From assembly GCF_900454865.1 (NCBI RefSeq), contig NZ_UGTV01000015.1, positions 1,986,001-2,050,000 of the forward strand: DNA of 64,000 nucleotides, written 5' to 3'. The DNA is from Pasteurella canis. Its GTDB lineage: Bacteria; Pseudomonadota; Gammaproteobacteria; Enterobacterales; Pasteurellaceae. How positions within the stretch are numbered: position 1 is the stretch's first letter; every line of letters starts with the position of its first letter. Under the pieces are notes generated by a model that saw only the letters and a list, made by a program, of their open reading frames with translations, made no database searches and had not been told where the DNA came from. Position numbers and translations under genes: made by a program. This document shows positions 26,116 to 36,479 of the stretch, in pieces.

Positions 26116-27615
26116 ATGGAACGTAAAAATTGCATATTGAAGCTAAAAAATATTGATAAAAGTTTTTTTGGTGTGCCTATTCTGAAAGATATAGATATGG
26201 ATATTTATGCAGGTGAAGTTCATTGCTTAGTGGGAGAAAATGGCGCTGGAAAATCAACGCTATGTAAGATTATTGCAGGTATTTATTCTTTTGAACAAGG
26301 AGAAATGTTTTTTGAGGGAAAACCTTATTCTCCACAAAATGTAAAAGAAGCACAAGCGATAGGTATTGGATTCATACATCAAGAATTAATGTTAGTGCCA
26401 CAATTGTCTGTACTGGAAAATATTTTTTTAGGAAATGAACAGGTGGAATATTGTGGAAAAATGGATTGGTCGGCTATGCGGCAAAAAACGCAACAAATTA
26501 TTAATGAATTAGAGCTAGACATTGATCCTGATGCTAAGGTTGCCGAATTATCTATTGCTCAGCAGCAAATGGTAGAAATTGCAAAAGCGGTCTTTAGTGA
26601 ATATAAAGTAATTATTTTTGACGAACCCACCTCCTCAATCTCAAGAAAAAATACTCAAACTCTTTTTAAAATCATCCATCAGTTAAAAGAAAAAAATGTG
26701 GCAATGATTTATATCTCTCATCGTCTTGAGGAATTTAAATTTATTGCGGATAAAGTAACTGTTTTAAGAGATGGTCAATTGACTGGCACAATGGCTTATA
26801 GTGAAACATCGCCAGATGAAATTGTGAGATTAATGGTTGGGCGTGAAATTAATTTTTCAGCGTATCAACGTAATTATGTGCCAGTGAAAGAAGTGTTGCG
26901 TATTAAGAATTTGACTAATCAACATATTAAGAAACCAGCCTCTTTTGTTTTACATGAAGGGGAAATCCTTGGTTTCGCAGGTTTGGTTGGTGCTGGGCGA
27001 ACAGAGCTATTAAGAGCAATTTTTGGTGCTGATGATGCGCAGGGAAATATTTTCGTTTTTGGAAAACATGTCCAAATTCGCTCTCCTGAAGATGCTGTCC
27101 AACATAAAATTGGTTTCATTACAGAGGATCGAAAACAGCAGGGTTTAGTATTAGGACTCAGTATTAGAGAGAATATCACATTGCCAATTTTAAAACGTTT
27201 TTGGAATGGGTTTGTTTTAAATAAAGCGTTGGAAAGTAAAGTAGCAGAAGAAAATCGGCAAAAATTACGGATTGCTTCTCAAAATCAAGAGCAAATCACT
27301 AAAACACTTTCAGGAGGTAACCAACAAAAAGTGATCATTGCGCGTTGGTTAGAAAGTGGCGTTAAGATTTTGTTTTTCGACGAACCAACACGAGGTATTG
27401 ATGTTGGTGCAAAATCAGAAATTTATGATTTGATGCGTGAATTCACAAATAAGGGTGGTTCTATTGTTATGGTTTCTTCAGATTTACCTGAGTTGATTAC
27501 GATGTCTGATAGAGTGATTGTGATGCGACAAGGTGCAATTGTTAAAGAAGTAACTGATAAATCAGAGATTTCAGAAGAAAATTTAATGCGTTTAATGATT
27601 GGTGTAGATGAGTAG
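26116..27615 (+). CDS. Sugar ABC transporter ATPase, RbsA type (two ATPase domains)
   Basis: 499 residues from the ATG at 26116 (MERKNCILKLKNIDKSFFG). The first ATPase has GENGAGKST, signature LSIAQQQMVEIAKA and Walker B VIIFDEPTSS. The second has the usual degenerate P-loop GLVGAGRTELL, signature LSGGNQQKVIIARWL and ILFFDEPTRGID. This tandem arrangement marks ribose/xylose/galactose-type importers. The upstream part of the frame, overlapping the regulatory region, is not coding. Overlaps the permease gene by 8 bp. Confidence 0.92.
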   Translation: MERKNCILKLKNIDKSFFGVPILKDIDMDIYAGEVHCLVGENGAGKSTLCKIIAGIYSFEQGEMFFEGKPYSPQNVKEAQAIGIGFIHQELMLVPQLSVLENIFLGNEQVEYCGKMDWSAMRQKTQQIINELELDIDPDAKVAELSIAQQQMVEIAKAVFSEYKVIIFDEPTSSISRKNTQTLFKIIHQLKEKNVAMIYISHRLEEFKFIADKVTVLRDGQLTGTMAYSETSPDEIVRLMVGREINFSAYQRNYVPVKEVLRIKNLTNQHIKKPASFVLHEGEILGFAGLVGAGRTELLRAIFGADDAQGNIFVFGKHVQIRSPEDAVQHKIGFITEDRKQQGLVLGLSIRENITLPILKRFWNGFVLNKALESKVAEENRQKLRIASQNQEQITKTLSGGNQQKVIIARWLESGVKILFFDEPTRGIDVGAKSEIYDLMREFTNKGGSIVMVSSDLPELITMSDRVIVMRQGAIVKEVTDKSEISEENLMRLMIGVDE

Positions 27616-28651
27616 GTGGGCTATGACAAGTTTAAGAAAAGTCTTTTCAAAATTAGGAATCGGCATCATTTTGCTACTTATGATTATTGGTATGTCGTTT
27701 AGTTCAGATGTGTTTCTATCTGCTAATAATATTATGAATATTTTATTACAGGTGTCTATCATTTGCGTGATTTCCGTAGGGATGACTTATGTGATTTTAA
27801 CAGGGGGGATTGATTTATCCGTCGGTTCTATTGTTGCGTTAAGTGCGGTATGTTTAGGGGTATTTACTCATTGGGGCATGAATTGGCTAGGTGAAGCTCC
27901 TTCAAGCTTTGCTGTGTTATGTATCGTGATAGGTGCGGTTTTAGCTGCTATTTTAGTGGGAATACTTTGTGGGTATGTGAATGGATTAGTGATTGTGTAT
28001 GGTAAAGTCACCCCCTTTATTACTACTTTGGGGATGATGGGGATTGCACGAGGATTAGCTTTAACTATTTCAGATGGAAAAACAATTTATAATTTTCCAG
28101 ATGCTTTACGTTTTTTAGGAAACGGACGAATTGTATTGACAGAAACATTTGCGATTCCTGTACCCGTCATCATTGCATTAGTTGTTGTATTAGTGAGTTT
28201 TTATATTTTGACTCAAACAGTATTTGGACGACAAATTTATGCACTAGGGGGGAATCGTGAGGCTGTACGATTGTCGGGGATTAATATAGAGAAACTTGAA
28301 ATTAAAGCCTACGTGATTAATGGCGCTTTAGCGGCGATTGGCGCAGTTATTTTAGTTGGGCGTTTGAATGCTGCACAACCTATTGCGGGTAATGGTTATG
28401 AGTTAGATGCAATTGCCGCAACAGTAATTGGTGGTACGAGTTTGATGGGAGGTGTCGGTTCTGTCATCAGTACCTCTATTGGGGCATTAATTATGGGGGT
28501 GTTACAAAATGGTTTGACCTTGTTAAATGTGACCTCTTATCTACAGCGTTTAATTATTGGGCTTGTCATTATTTTAGCTGTTTTCTTAGATCAACTCCGC
28601 CGTGGTGAAGTGTCTACTCAACGTTTAAAACGTATATTCTTTAGAGAATAG
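27608..28651 (+). CDS. Sugar ABC transporter permease, RbsC type
   Basis: A 347-residue inner-membrane protein with about 8-10 hydrophobic segments. Family motifs: ILTGGIDLSVGSIVALSAV, CGYVNGLVIVYGKVTPFITT and the coupling region ALGGNREAVRLSGINIEKL, then ELDAIAATVIGGTSLMGGVG. Two starts are possible: 27608, overlapping the ATPase gene, or 27623 (MTSLRKVF), which has GGTGGG before it. It carries an exact uptake signal inside SAVCL. Confidence 0.92.
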   Translation: MSRWAMTSLRKVFSKLGIGIILLLMIIGMSFSSDVFLSANNIMNILLQVSIICVISVGMTYVILTGGIDLSVGSIVALSAVCLGVFTHWGMNWLGEAPSSFAVLCIVIGAVLAAILVGILCGYVNGLVIVYGKVTPFITTLGMMGIARGLALTISDGKTIYNFPDALRFLGNGRIVLTETFAIPVPVIIALVVVLVSFYILTQTVFGRQIYALGGNREAVRLSGINIEKLEIKAYVINGALAAIGAVILVGRLNAAQPIAGNGYELDAIAATVIGGTSLMGGVGSVISTSIGALIMGVLQNGLTLLNVTSYLQRLIIGLVIILAVFLDQLRRGEVSTQRLKRIFFRE

Positions 28652-28680
28652 TTGCATTTGGTGTATTCTTTTTCTAAATC

Positions 28681-28712
28681 AGCCTAGTTAATTATTTCAA
28701 TTTAACTAGGCT
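28681..28712 (+). terminator. Probable terminator after the sugar permease
   Basis: AGCCTAGTTAA and TTAACTAGGCT form a perfect 11-bp stem with a 10-nt loop, followed by ATATTTTATTCTTT. Confidence 0.7.
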
Positions 28713-29146
28713 ATATTTTATTCTTTAGAATATTTAATAAGTAAAGAAGAATAAAATTATCCTTCTTAAGCTAACACTTTATGAGTAATTAGAGTGGTGC
28801 TTAAAAGAGTAAAATTTGACATCGTTCAAAAAAATCACTTTTTTTAGTCAAAAATAACGAAAAAAAGGGTGTGAAAGTGGCACCAAAGTTATTATTTGGT
28901 TAAAATGAAGCGTTTAATTTTAGCAAAATTTTAACGTTTGTATTTTGAACAGATTGATCAATTTTATTTTGATTCAGAATAGAGGCGAAAACAGAATTTG
29001 AGTTTTAATTTACGTGAAATTAAGCCTGTTCTTATCGTGTCATTAACTGGATAGCAGTAAGTAGGCTGAAATCATTACTCAAGACGAGGTTACAGTATAT
29101 TGACTGTAACTATATTTTTAATCTGACTAAAAGTAGTGCAAACAAT
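28713..29146. other. 434-bp region upstream of nqrA
   Basis: No ORF of note. It holds an inverted repeat near the nqrA end (annotated separately) and A- and T-rich runs around 28825-28870. No FMN riboswitch motif could be recognised although the downstream genes are flavoproteins. The nqr promoter could not be placed with confidence. Confidence 0.4.
29089..29110. promoter_or_regulatory. Perfect inverted repeat just upstream of nqrA
   Basis: GTTACAGT-atattg-ACTGTAAC has perfect 8-bp arms and is followed by TATATTTTTA. It ends 36 bp before the nqrA ATG. It may be an operator or, as RNA, a weak terminator/attenuator. It does not fit the CRP, FNR, PurR or LexA consensus. Confidence 0.5.
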
Positions 29147-30490
29147 ATGATTACGATTAAAAAAGGCTTGGATCTTCCTATCGCTGGGAAGCCAGAGCAG
29201 GTAATCCGTGATGGCAATGCTATCACCGAAGTTGCTTTGCTTGGTGAAGAGTATGTGGGAATGCGTCCTTCAATGAAGGTACGCGAAGGTGATTTTGTGA
29301 AGAAAGGTCAGGTACTTTTTGAAGATAAAAAGAATCCTGGCGTAGTCTTTACTGCACCTGCAAGTGGTACTGTAACTGCGATTAATCGTGGTGCTAAGCG
29401 TGTTTTACAATCTGTTGTAATTAAGATTGAAGGTGATGAACAAATCACTTTTACTAAGTATGCTGCAGAGGAGTTAAAACAACTTACTTCAGAGCAAGTT
29501 CGTCAAAATTTACAAACTTCAGGATTATGGACCGCACTTCGTACGCGTCCTTTCAGCAAAGTGCCAGCTGTTGATGCAACACCTGTCTCTATCTTTGTGA
29601 ATGCGATGGACACGAATCCATTAGCTGCTGATCCTCAAGTAATTCTAAAAGAGCATGAGCAAGCATTTTTACAAGGTTTAACAGTATTAAGCCGTTTGCA
29701 TGAAGGTAAAGTATACCTTTGTAAAGCGCCTGATACTCATATTCCTAGTACAGCTAATATTGATAACCTAGATGTCAAAGAGTTTGCGGGACCACATCCA
29801 GCAGGTTTAAGTGGTACGCATATTCATTTTGTTGATCCTGTTAGTGCAACTAAGTCAGTCTGGTACATTAACTATCAAGATGTTATTGCAATTGCTCATT
29901 TATTTACAACTGGTGAGCTTGATGTCAACCGTGTTATCGCATTAGCTGGTCCACAAGTGAGAAATCCTCGTTTAGTCCGTACTATTATGGGAGCAAATCT
30001 TTCACAGTTAACAGCTAATGAACTAAATGATGGCGAAAACCGCGTTATTTCTGGTTCTGTATTAAGTGGAACTAAAGCTGCTGGTCCAGTTGATTATTTA
30101 GGTCGCTATGCATTACAAGTATCAGTTTTAGAGGAAGGACGTGAGAAAGAGTTCTTGGGTTGGATTATGCCTGGCGCAAATAAATATTCAATTTCTCGTA
30201 CTGTCTTAGGTCATTTCTCGAAGAAATTATTTAATTTTACTACCGCGGTGAATGGTGGTGAGCGTGCAATGGTACCAATCGGTGCTTATGAGCGTGTAAT
30301 GCCATTGGATATTATTCCAACTTTATTATTACGTGATTTGAGTGCAGGTGATACGGACTCAGCACAGGCTTTAGGTTGTTTAGAGCTAGATGAAGAGGAT
30401 TTAGCACTTTGTACCTTTGTGTGTCCAGGTAAAAATGAATATGGTCCGCTCTTACGTCAAGCTTTAGATAAGATCGAGAAGGAAGGTTAA
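29147..30490 (+). CDS. nqrA: Na+-translocating NADH:quinone reductase subunit A
   Basis: A 447-residue subunit of the sodium-pumping respiratory complex I substitute. It starts [20 protein letters not shown], with [21 protein letters not shown] and [20 protein letters not shown]. It is the hydrophilic cytoplasmic subunit implicated in quinone binding. The length matches relatives. Carries one exact uptake signal (coding WTALRT). First of six tightly packed nqr genes. Confidence 0.97.
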   Translation: MITIKKGLDLPIAGKPEQVIRDGNAITEVALLGEEYVGMRPSMKVREGDFVKKGQVLFEDKKNPGVVFTAPASGTVTAINRGAKRVLQSVVIKIEGDEQITFTKYAAEELKQLTSEQVRQNLQTSGLWTALRTRPFSKVPAVDATPVSIFVNAMDTNPLAADPQVILKEHEQAFLQGLTVLSRLHEGKVYLCKAPDTHIPSTANIDNLDVKEFAGPHPAGLSGTHIHFVDPVSATKSVWYINYQDVIAIAHLFTTGELDVNRVIALAGPQVRNPRLVRTIMGANLSQLTANELNDGENRVISGSVLSGTKAAGPVDYLGRYALQVSVLEEGREKEFLGWIMPGANKYSISRTVLGHFSKKLFNFTTAVNGGERAMVPIGAYERVMPLDIIPTLLLRDLSAGDTDSAQALGCLELDEEDLALCTFVCPGKNEYGPLLRQALDKIEKEG

Positions 30491-30491
30491 A

Positions 30492-31724
30492 ATGGGTTTA
30501 AAACATTTTTTAGAGAAAATTGAACCTGCGTTTTTGCCTGGTGGTAAATATGAAAAATGGTATGCATTGTTTGAAGCGACAGCGACTTTTTTATATACCC
30601 CTGGAACAGTAACGCATAAAGCTTCTCACATTCGTGACGCGCTAGATTCAAAGCGTATGATGGTACTAGTATGGCTTGCGTTATTCCCAGCTATGTTCTA
30701 CGGTATGTATAACGTAGGTGCACAAGCAATCTTAGCAACAGATGCATTAGGTACATTAGAACAATCAATTGCAAATAACTGGCAATATGCATTGAGTAAT
30801 GCGTTAGGCGCTGATTTAACAACATCAGCAGGTGTGTTAAGTAAAATGTTATTAGGTGCAACTTACTTCTTACCGATCTATTTAACAGTGTTTTTAGTAG
30901 GTGGTTTTTGGGAAGTATTGTTTGCGATGGTACGTAAGCACGAAATTAATGAAGGTTTCTTTGTTACCTCGATTCTTTTAGCTTTGATTGTGCCACCAAC
31001 ATTACCGCTATGGCAAGCAGCATTAGCGACTACATTTGGTGTTGTTGTTGCAAAAGAAATTTTTGGTGGCGTGGGTAAAAACTTCATGAACCCAGCATTA
31101 GCTGCACGTGCATTTCTATTTTTCGCTTATCCTGCACAAATTTCAGGTGATACAGTTTGGGTTGCAGCTGATGGCTTCTCTGGTGCAACTGCACTTTCAC
31201 AATGGGCAGTTGAAGGTCAAGCTGGTTTGAAACATGTAGTAACTGGTCAACCAATTACTTGGATGGATGCATTCTTAGGCAATATTCCAGGCTCTATTGG
31301 TGAGGTTTCAACACTTGCATTATTAATTGGTGCAGCTGTGATTGTTTTTGCCCGTATTGCCTCTTGGCGTATTATTGCTGGTGTGATGATCGGCATGATC
31401 GCAGTTTCTACGTTATTTAACTTAATTGGTTCAGATACAAACCCATTATTTGCAATGCCTTGGCATTGGCATTTAGTATTAGGTGGCTTCGCACTAGGTA
31501 TGTTCTTTATGGCAACAGATCCTGTTTCCGCGGCGTTCACTAATAAAGGAAAATGGTGGTATGGTATTTTAATCGGTGCGATGGCAGTATTAATTCGAGT
31601 CGTTAACCCTGCTTACCCAGAAGGGATGATGCTAGCGATTTTATTTGCTAACTTGTTTGCGCCAGTATTTGATTACCTTGTCGTTCAAGCCAATATTAAA
31701 CGTCGGAGAGCTCGCAATGTTTAA
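30492..31724 (+). CDS. nqrB: Na+-translocating NADH:quinone reductase subunit B
   Basis: A 410-residue membrane subunit, about ten helices, carrying covalently bound FMN. The attachment motif S-G-A-T is in [12 protein letters not shown], placing the flavin Thr at about residue 233. It begins 1 bp after the nqrA stop and overlaps nqrC by 8 bp. ApbE, encoded downstream, attaches the FMN. Confidence 0.97.
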   Translation: MGLKHFLEKIEPAFLPGGKYEKWYALFEATATFLYTPGTVTHKASHIRDALDSKRMMVLVWLALFPAMFYGMYNVGAQAILATDALGTLEQSIANNWQYALSNALGADLTTSAGVLSKMLLGATYFLPIYLTVFLVGGFWEVLFAMVRKHEINEGFFVTSILLALIVPPTLPLWQAALATTFGVVVAKEIFGGVGKNFMNPALAARAFLFFAYPAQISGDTVWVAADGFSGATALSQWAVEGQAGLKHVVTGQPITWMDAFLGNIPGSIGEVSTLALLIGAAVIVFARIASWRIIAGVMIGMIAVSTLFNLIGSDTNPLFAMPWHWHLVLGGFALGMFFMATDPVSAAFTNKGKWWYGILIGAMAVLIRVVNPAYPEGMMLAILFANLFAPVFDYLVVQANIKRRRARNV

Positions 31725-32499
31725 GAATAAAGATAGCGTTGGCGGAACACTTCTCGTCATTGTGTTATTGAGTTTAGCTTGTTCTATTATCGTAGCTGGT
31801 TCTGCGGTATTACTTAAACCAACTCAAATTGAACAAAAAGAATTAGATAAGCAAAAGAATATTTTGAGTGTTGCTGGTTTATTAAAAGAAGGCACTAAAA
31901 ATAGTGAAATCAAAACTATCTATGCGAAAAATATTGAAGCCCGCTTAGTTGATTTAAATACAGGTGATTTTGCACCAGCTCAAGCTGATTTTGATGCAGC
32001 CAAAGCAGTTAAAGATCCTGCACAAAGTGTTCAATTATCAGCAGAAGATGATGTTGCAAATATTCGTGTGCGTGCAAACTTTGCTGAAGTGTATTTGGTC
32101 AAAGATGATTCAGGTAATGTTACACAAGTCGTTTTACCATTCTATGGTACTGGTTTATGGTCTGTAATGTACGGCTTTATGTCAGTTCAACCAGATGGTA
32201 ACACTGTAAACGGCATTACTTACTACGATCAAGGGGAAACCCCAGGATTGGGTGGTGAAATCGAAAACCCGAAATGGCAAGCACAATTCCCAGGTAAAAA
32301 ACTTTACACAGCGGATAATCAAATTGGTTTATTTGTAGGTAAAGGAGCATCAGCAAATACTGAACACGGTATTGATGCAATTTCAGGTTCGACATTAACG
32401 AGTAACGGTGTGAATAATTCATTCAAGTTCTGGTTAGGTCAAAAAGGTTTCGGTCCTTTCTTAGCAAAACTTAAAGCAGGAGTGTTGAACAATGGCTGA
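31717..32499 (+). CDS. nqrC: Na+-translocating NADH:quinone reductase subunit C
   Basis: A 260-residue subunit with one N-terminal membrane helix ([20 protein letters not shown]) and a periplasmic domain with covalent FMN; the flavin Thr is residue 226 in [12 protein letters not shown]. The ATG at 31717 is chosen because GGAGAG precedes it; a longer frame from 31645 lies wholly inside nqrB and is rejected. Overlaps nqrD by 8 bp. Confidence 0.97.
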   Translation: MFKNKDSVGGTLLVIVLLSLACSIIVAGSAVLLKPTQIEQKELDKQKNILSVAGLLKEGTKNSEIKTIYAKNIEARLVDLNTGDFAPAQADFDAAKAVKDPAQSVQLSAEDDVANIRVRANFAEVYLVKDDSGNVTQVVLPFYGTGLWSVMYGFMSVQPDGNTVNGITYYDQGETPGLGGEIENPKWQAQFPGKKLYTADNQIGLFVGKGASANTEHGIDAISGSTLTSNGVNNSFKFWLGQKGFGPFLAKLKAGVLNNG

Positions 32500-33118
32500 T
32501 ACTAAAAAGTTAAAAGGCTTGTTGTTATCTCCAATTATGGACAACAACCCAATCGCATTGCAGATTTTAGGTATTTGTTCTGCTTTGGCGGTGACTACAA
32601 AGTTAGAAACTGCGGTTGTAATGACCTTAGCTGTAACCTTTGTAACAGCTTTCTCTAACTTATTTATTTCATTGATTCGTAACTATATTCCAAATAGTGT
32701 ACGTATAATCGTGCAAATGGCGATTATTGCATCATTAGTAATTTTAGTTGACCAAATTTTACGTGCTTATGCATACGGTTTATCAAAACAGCTTTCCGTT
32801 TTCGTTGGTTTGATCATTACAAACTGTATCGTAATGGGTCGTGCCGAAGCCTTTGCAATGAAATCAGAACCAGTAGAAAGTTTTGTGGATGGTATTGGTA
32901 ACGGTTTAGGTTATGGTGCAATCTTAGTTTCTGTTGCATTTATCCGTGAATTAATTGGTTCAGGTAAATTATTTGGTATGACTGTTTTCCAAACTATCCA
33001 AGATGGTGGTTGGTATCAAACTAATGGTCTATTCTTACTTGCACCGAGTGCTTTCTTTATTATTGGTTTTATTATTTGGGGTATCCGTACCTTAAAACCA
33101 GAGCAGGTGGAGAAATAG
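32492..33118 (+). CDS. nqrD: Na+-translocating NADH:quinone reductase subunit D
   Basis: A 208-residue six-helix membrane subunit, homologous to NqrE and RnfA/E. It has [20 protein letters not shown] at the start, the conserved Cys segment [17 protein letters not shown], and [19 protein letters not shown]. With NqrE it holds the intramembrane iron centre. Confidence 0.97.
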   Translation: MADTKKLKGLLLSPIMDNNPIALQILGICSALAVTTKLETAVVMTLAVTFVTAFSNLFISLIRNYIPNSVRIIVQMAIIASLVILVDQILRAYAYGLSKQLSVFVGLIITNCIVMGRAEAFAMKSEPVESFVDGIGNGLGYGAILVSVAFIRELIGSGKLFGMTVFQTIQDGGWYQTNGLFLLAPSAFFIIGFIIWGIRTLKPEQVEK

Positions 33119-33121
33119 TCT

Positions 33122-33718
33122 ATGGAACATTATATTAGTCTTTTCGTTAAATCTGTCTTTATCGAAAATATGGCGCTTTCTTTCTTCTTGGGAATGTGTA
33201 CTTTCCTTGCCGTATCGAAAAAAGTGTCTACTTCATTCGGTCTAGGGATTGCAGTTATTGTAGTATTAGGTATTGCTGTACCAGTGAACCAATTAGTCTA
33301 TACCCATATTTTAAAAGACAGCGCATTGGTACAAGGTATCGATTTAAGTTTCTTAAACTTTATTACTTTTATCGGTGTTATTGCTGCATTAGTTCAAATT
33401 CTTGAGATGGTACTTGATAAGTATTTCCCAGCACTTTATAACGCGTTAGGGATTTTCTTACCATTAATTACCGTAAACTGTGCGATTTTCGGTGGCGTAT
33501 CATTTATGGTACAGCGCGATTATAATTTCGCAGAGTCTGTGGTTTATGGTTTAGGTGCAGGGACTGGCTGGATGTTAGCAATTGTTGCACTTGCAGGGAT
33601 TACTGAAAAAATGAAATATTCTGATGTGCCAGCAGGGTTACGTGGTTTAGGGATTACCTTTATCACTGTAGGTTTAATGGCGCTTGGTTTTATGTCATTC
33701 TCAGGTATTCAGTTGTAA
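33122..33718 (+). CDS. nqrE: Na+-translocating NADH:quinone reductase subunit E
   Basis: A 198-residue six-helix membrane subunit. Conserved Cys segments are [20 protein letters not shown] and [18 protein letters not shown], which line the iron site shared with NqrD. It begins 3 bp after nqrD. Confidence 0.97.
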   Translation: MEHYISLFVKSVFIENMALSFFLGMCTFLAVSKKVSTSFGLGIAVIVVLGIAVPVNQLVYTHILKDSALVQGIDLSFLNFITFIGVIAALVQILEMVLDKYFPALYNALGIFLPLITVNCAIFGGVSFMVQRDYNFAESVVYGLGAGTGWMLAIVALAGITEKMKYSDVPAGLRGLGITFITVGLMALGFMSFSGIQL

Positions 33719-33733
33719 GAAAGGGGATACAGA

Positions 33734-34957
33734 ATGGAAATTACTCTTGGTATTGCAATGTTCACCGTTATTGTTTTAGCTTTAGCAGTGATTATTTTAT
33801 TTGCTAAATCAAAATTAGTGAACTCAGGTGACATTACAATTGAAATTAACGACGATCCTAGCAAAGCAATTCATTTGCCTGCAGGTGGAAAATTATTAGG
33901 TGCGTTAGCAAGTAAAGGTATTTTTGTATCTTCAGCTTGTGGTGGTGGTGGCTCTTGTGGTCAATGCCTAGTTAAAGTGACAGAAGGCGGTGGTGACATT
34001 CTTCCAACTGAACTTTCACATATTTCAAAACGTGAAGCAAAAGAAGGTTATCGCCTTTCTTGCCAAGTGAATGTGAAAAACAGTATGAAGGTGGAGTTAC
34101 CAGAAGAAGTATTTGGTGTGAAAAAATGGGAATGTACAGTTATCTCTAACGATAACAAAGCTACCTTCATCAAAGAACTAAAATTAGCAATTCCTGAAGG
34201 TGAAGAGGTACCATTCCGTGCAGGTGGCTATATCCAAATCGAAGCTGATCCACATGTAGTTAACTATAAAGATTTTGATATTCCAGAAGAATATCACGAA
34301 GATTGGGATAAGTATAACTTATGGCGCTATGTGTCTAAAGTAGATGAGCATATTATCCGTGCATACTCAATGGCTTCATACCCAGAAGAGAAAGGTATTA
34401 TTATGCTTAATGTGCGTATTGCAACACCTCCACCAAGCAATCCTGATGCCCCTCCTGGTCAAATGTCATCTTACATCTGGTCATTAAAAGCGGGTGATAA
34501 AGTAACAATTTCTGGTCCATTTGGTGAATTCTTTGCTAAAGAAACAGATGCAGAAATGGTATTTATCGGTGGTGGTGCTGGTATGGCACCGATGCGTTCA
34601 CATATTTTTGACCAATTAAAACGTTTGAAATCAAAACGTAAAATGTCGTTCTGGTATGGTGCACGTTCTAGACGTGAGATGTTCTATGTAGAAGATTTCG
34701 ATACGTTACAAGCAGAAAATGATAATTTCGTATGGCATGTAGCGCTTTCTGATCCATTACCAGATGATAATTGGGACGGTTATACAGGCTTTATTCATAA
34801 TGTACTTTATGAAAATTACTTAAAAGATCATGAAGCACCTGAAGATTGTGAATATTACATGTGTGGACCTCCAATCATGAATGCATCAGTCATTAAGATG
34901 TTAAAAGATCTTGGGGTTGAAGATGAGAATATCTTATTAGATGACTTTGGTGGTTAA
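33734..34957 (+). CDS. nqrF: Na+-translocating NADH:quinone reductase subunit F
   Basis: The 407-residue NADH-oxidising subunit: an N-terminal membrane helix (about 5-24); a 2Fe-2S domain with C69, C75, C78 ([12 protein letters not shown]) and C110; an FAD domain with RAYSMASYP; and an NADH domain with [13 protein letters not shown] and [13 protein letters not shown] near the end. It passes electrons from NADH to the FMN subunits. Last of the six nqr genes, followed by a strong terminator. Confidence 0.97.
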   Translation: MEITLGIAMFTVIVLALAVIILFAKSKLVNSGDITIEINDDPSKAIHLPAGGKLLGALASKGIFVSSACGGGGSCGQCLVKVTEGGGDILPTELSHISKREAKEGYRLSCQVNVKNSMKVELPEEVFGVKKWECTVISNDNKATFIKELKLAIPEGEEVPFRAGGYIQIEADPHVVNYKDFDIPEEYHEDWDKYNLWRYVSKVDEHIIRAYSMASYPEEKGIIMLNVRIATPPPSNPDAPPGQMSSYIWSLKAGDKVTISGPFGEFFAKETDAEMVFIGGGAGMAPMRSHIFDQLKRLKSKRKMSFWYGARSRREMFYVEDFDTLQAENDNFVWHVALSDPLPDDNWDGYTGFIHNVLYENYLKDHEAPEDCEYYMCGPPIMNASVIKMLKDLGVEDENILLDDFGG

Positions 34958-34980
34958 TCTATATTTACCTTAACTCATTA

Positions 34981-35025
34981 AAGTGCGGTCAGTTTTACAA
35001 AATTTTGTAAAGTTTGACCGCACTT
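34981..35025 (+). terminator. Terminator after nqrF from an inverted uptake-signal pair
   Basis: Two exact uptake signals face each other (AAGTGCGGTCA and TGACCGCACTT) and enclose a second AT palindrome (TTTACAAAATTTTGTAAA, 34994-35011), so nearly the whole 45 bp can fold. TCTATTT follows. It separates nqrF from apbE. Confidence 0.85.
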
Positions 35026-35106
35026 CTATTTAAGAAAATTTGCAATTTTGGTTTTTATTATAACGAAAGTCCAAACTTACAACGTTTTTAAACGAAAGGA
35101 ATTAAT

Positions 35107-36153
35107 GTGAAATTACAAAAAATGATGACGAGTGCCTTAGTCGCATTTAGTACTTTGCTATTAGTAGCTTGTGAGAAATCGCCAGAGATGGTGACTTTAA
35201 CTGGCAAAACTATGGGAACAACTTATAGTGTGAAGTATGTTGATAATGGGCAGTTTCAAATTAAGTCAGAAGCTATGCACGCGGGTATAGAAAGTGTATT
35301 AAGAGACGTTAATAATAAAATGTCTACTTATATTGCAAGTTCTGAATTAAGTATGTTCAATCAATATACACAAATAGATACACCAATCGAAATTTCTGCC
35401 GATCTAGCCACAGTATTGGCAGAATCAATTCGTTTAAATAAAGTGACAGATGGTGCATTAGATGTCACTATTGGTCCGATTGTTAATTTGTGGGGGTTTG
35501 GCCCAGAAAAACGAACTACTCCAGAATCAATGGAAGAGCAACTTGAGAAACGACGTGCTTGGGTAGGCATTGAAAAGTTAGTCTTGACTCAGGAAGGTGA
35601 AAAATTCTTTTTACAAAAAGCTGTACCACAGTTATACATTGATCTTTCTTCTATTGCAAAAGGCTTTGGTGTAGATAAAGTTGCTGCTTATGTCTCATCG
35701 CAGGGCGCTGATAATTATTTAGTTGAGATTGGTGGTGAGATTCGTGCTAAAGGAAAGAATTTAGAGGGGAAAGATTGGCAAATTGCGATTGAAAAACCAA
35801 GTTTTGATGGCTCAAGAGCTGTCTCTCAAATTATTGGTTTGAAAAATCTTGCGATGGCAACTTCAGGTAATTATCGTAACTATTTTGAAGAAAATGGGCG
35901 GCGTTTTTCTCATGAAATTGATCCTAAAACTGGTTATCCAATAGATCATCGTTTGGCTTCTATTACGGTCCTTGCGGATTCTACAATGACGGCAGATGGT
36001 TTATCGACGGGATTATATGTTTTAGGTGAAGAGAAAGCTTTGGAAGTCGCAGAAAAGTATAATTTACTTGTGTATTTGATTACGAAAACAGAAAAAGGGT
36101 TTGAGGCTAGAATGTCCTCAGCATTTGAAAAACTACTAAATAGTCAACATTAA
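35107..36153 (+). CDS. apbE: FAD:protein FMN transferase ApbE
   Basis: A 348-residue lipoprotein (lipobox LLVAC, Cys22) that attaches FMN to Thr of NqrB and NqrC in the periplasm. Family motifs: TLTGKTMGTTYSVKY, LDVTIGPIVNLWGFGP, DLSSIAKGFGVDKVA, YLVEIGGEIRAKG, and HEIDPKTGYPI with later TMTADGLSTGLYVLG. The start is GTG with AAAGGA before it, unlike most neighbours. It follows the nqr operon behind a terminator and precedes nqrM by 10 bp. Confidence 0.95.
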   Translation: MKLQKMMTSALVAFSTLLLVACEKSPEMVTLTGKTMGTTYSVKYVDNGQFQIKSEAMHAGIESVLRDVNNKMSTYIASSELSMFNQYTQIDTPIEISADLATVLAESIRLNKVTDGALDVTIGPIVNLWGFGPEKRTTPESMEEQLEKRRAWVGIEKLVLTQEGEKFFLQKAVPQLYIDLSSIAKGFGVDKVAAYVSSQGADNYLVEIGGEIRAKGKNLEGKDWQIAIEKPSFDGSRAVSQIIGLKNLAMATSGNYRNYFEENGRRFSHEIDPKTGYPIDHRLASITVLADSTMTADGLSTGLYVLGEEKALEVAEKYNLLVYLITKTEKGFEARMSSAFEKLLNSQH

Positions 36154-36163
36154 AGGTGAGATA

Positions 36164-36418
36164 ATGCAACTTTTCTTAATTACATTTGGTCTTTTTTTAT
36201 TAATTATTGCTGGTATGGCGATAGGTTACATTGTGAAACGTAAGACCATTGCGGGTAGCTGTGGAGGAATTTCATCTCTAGGCTTGAAAAAAGTGTGTGA
36301 TTGTGAAGAGCCATGTGATAATTTAAAAGCCAAATTAGATGCTGGCGATGAGCAGGCACAAAAAGAATATGATGAGAAATTTGCTAAAAATCAACCGCAC
36401 TTTTATGAAGTGAAATGA
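36164..36418 (+). CDS. nqrM: Na+-NQR maturation protein NqrM
   Basis: 84 residues: one N-terminal membrane helix and four conserved cysteines C33, C45, C47 and C51 (GSCGG, then VCDCEEPC). NqrM is needed to build the iron centre between NqrD and NqrE in Vibrio. Its place after apbE supports the role. An exact uptake signal overlaps the end of the gene (QPHFYE). Confidence 0.94.
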   Translation: MQLFLITFGLFLLIIAGMAIGYIVKRKTIAGSCGGISSLGLKKVCDCEEPCDNLKAKLDAGDEQAQKEYDEKFAKNQPHFYEVK

Positions 36419-36479
36419 TTTATCGAATGATAAATGTTGAGTGACATTGAATTGGTATAACTCGACATTTCAAATTCAT

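Noticed and set aside
26585-26600. AAAAGCGGT inside the sugar ATPase gene as an Actinobacillus-type uptake signal
   Set aside because: Isolated, one mismatch to ACAAGCGGT, and coding; the genome plainly uses AAGTGCGGT.
28713-29146. FMN riboswitch before nqrA
   Set aside because: The conserved FMN element blocks could not be found on either strand.
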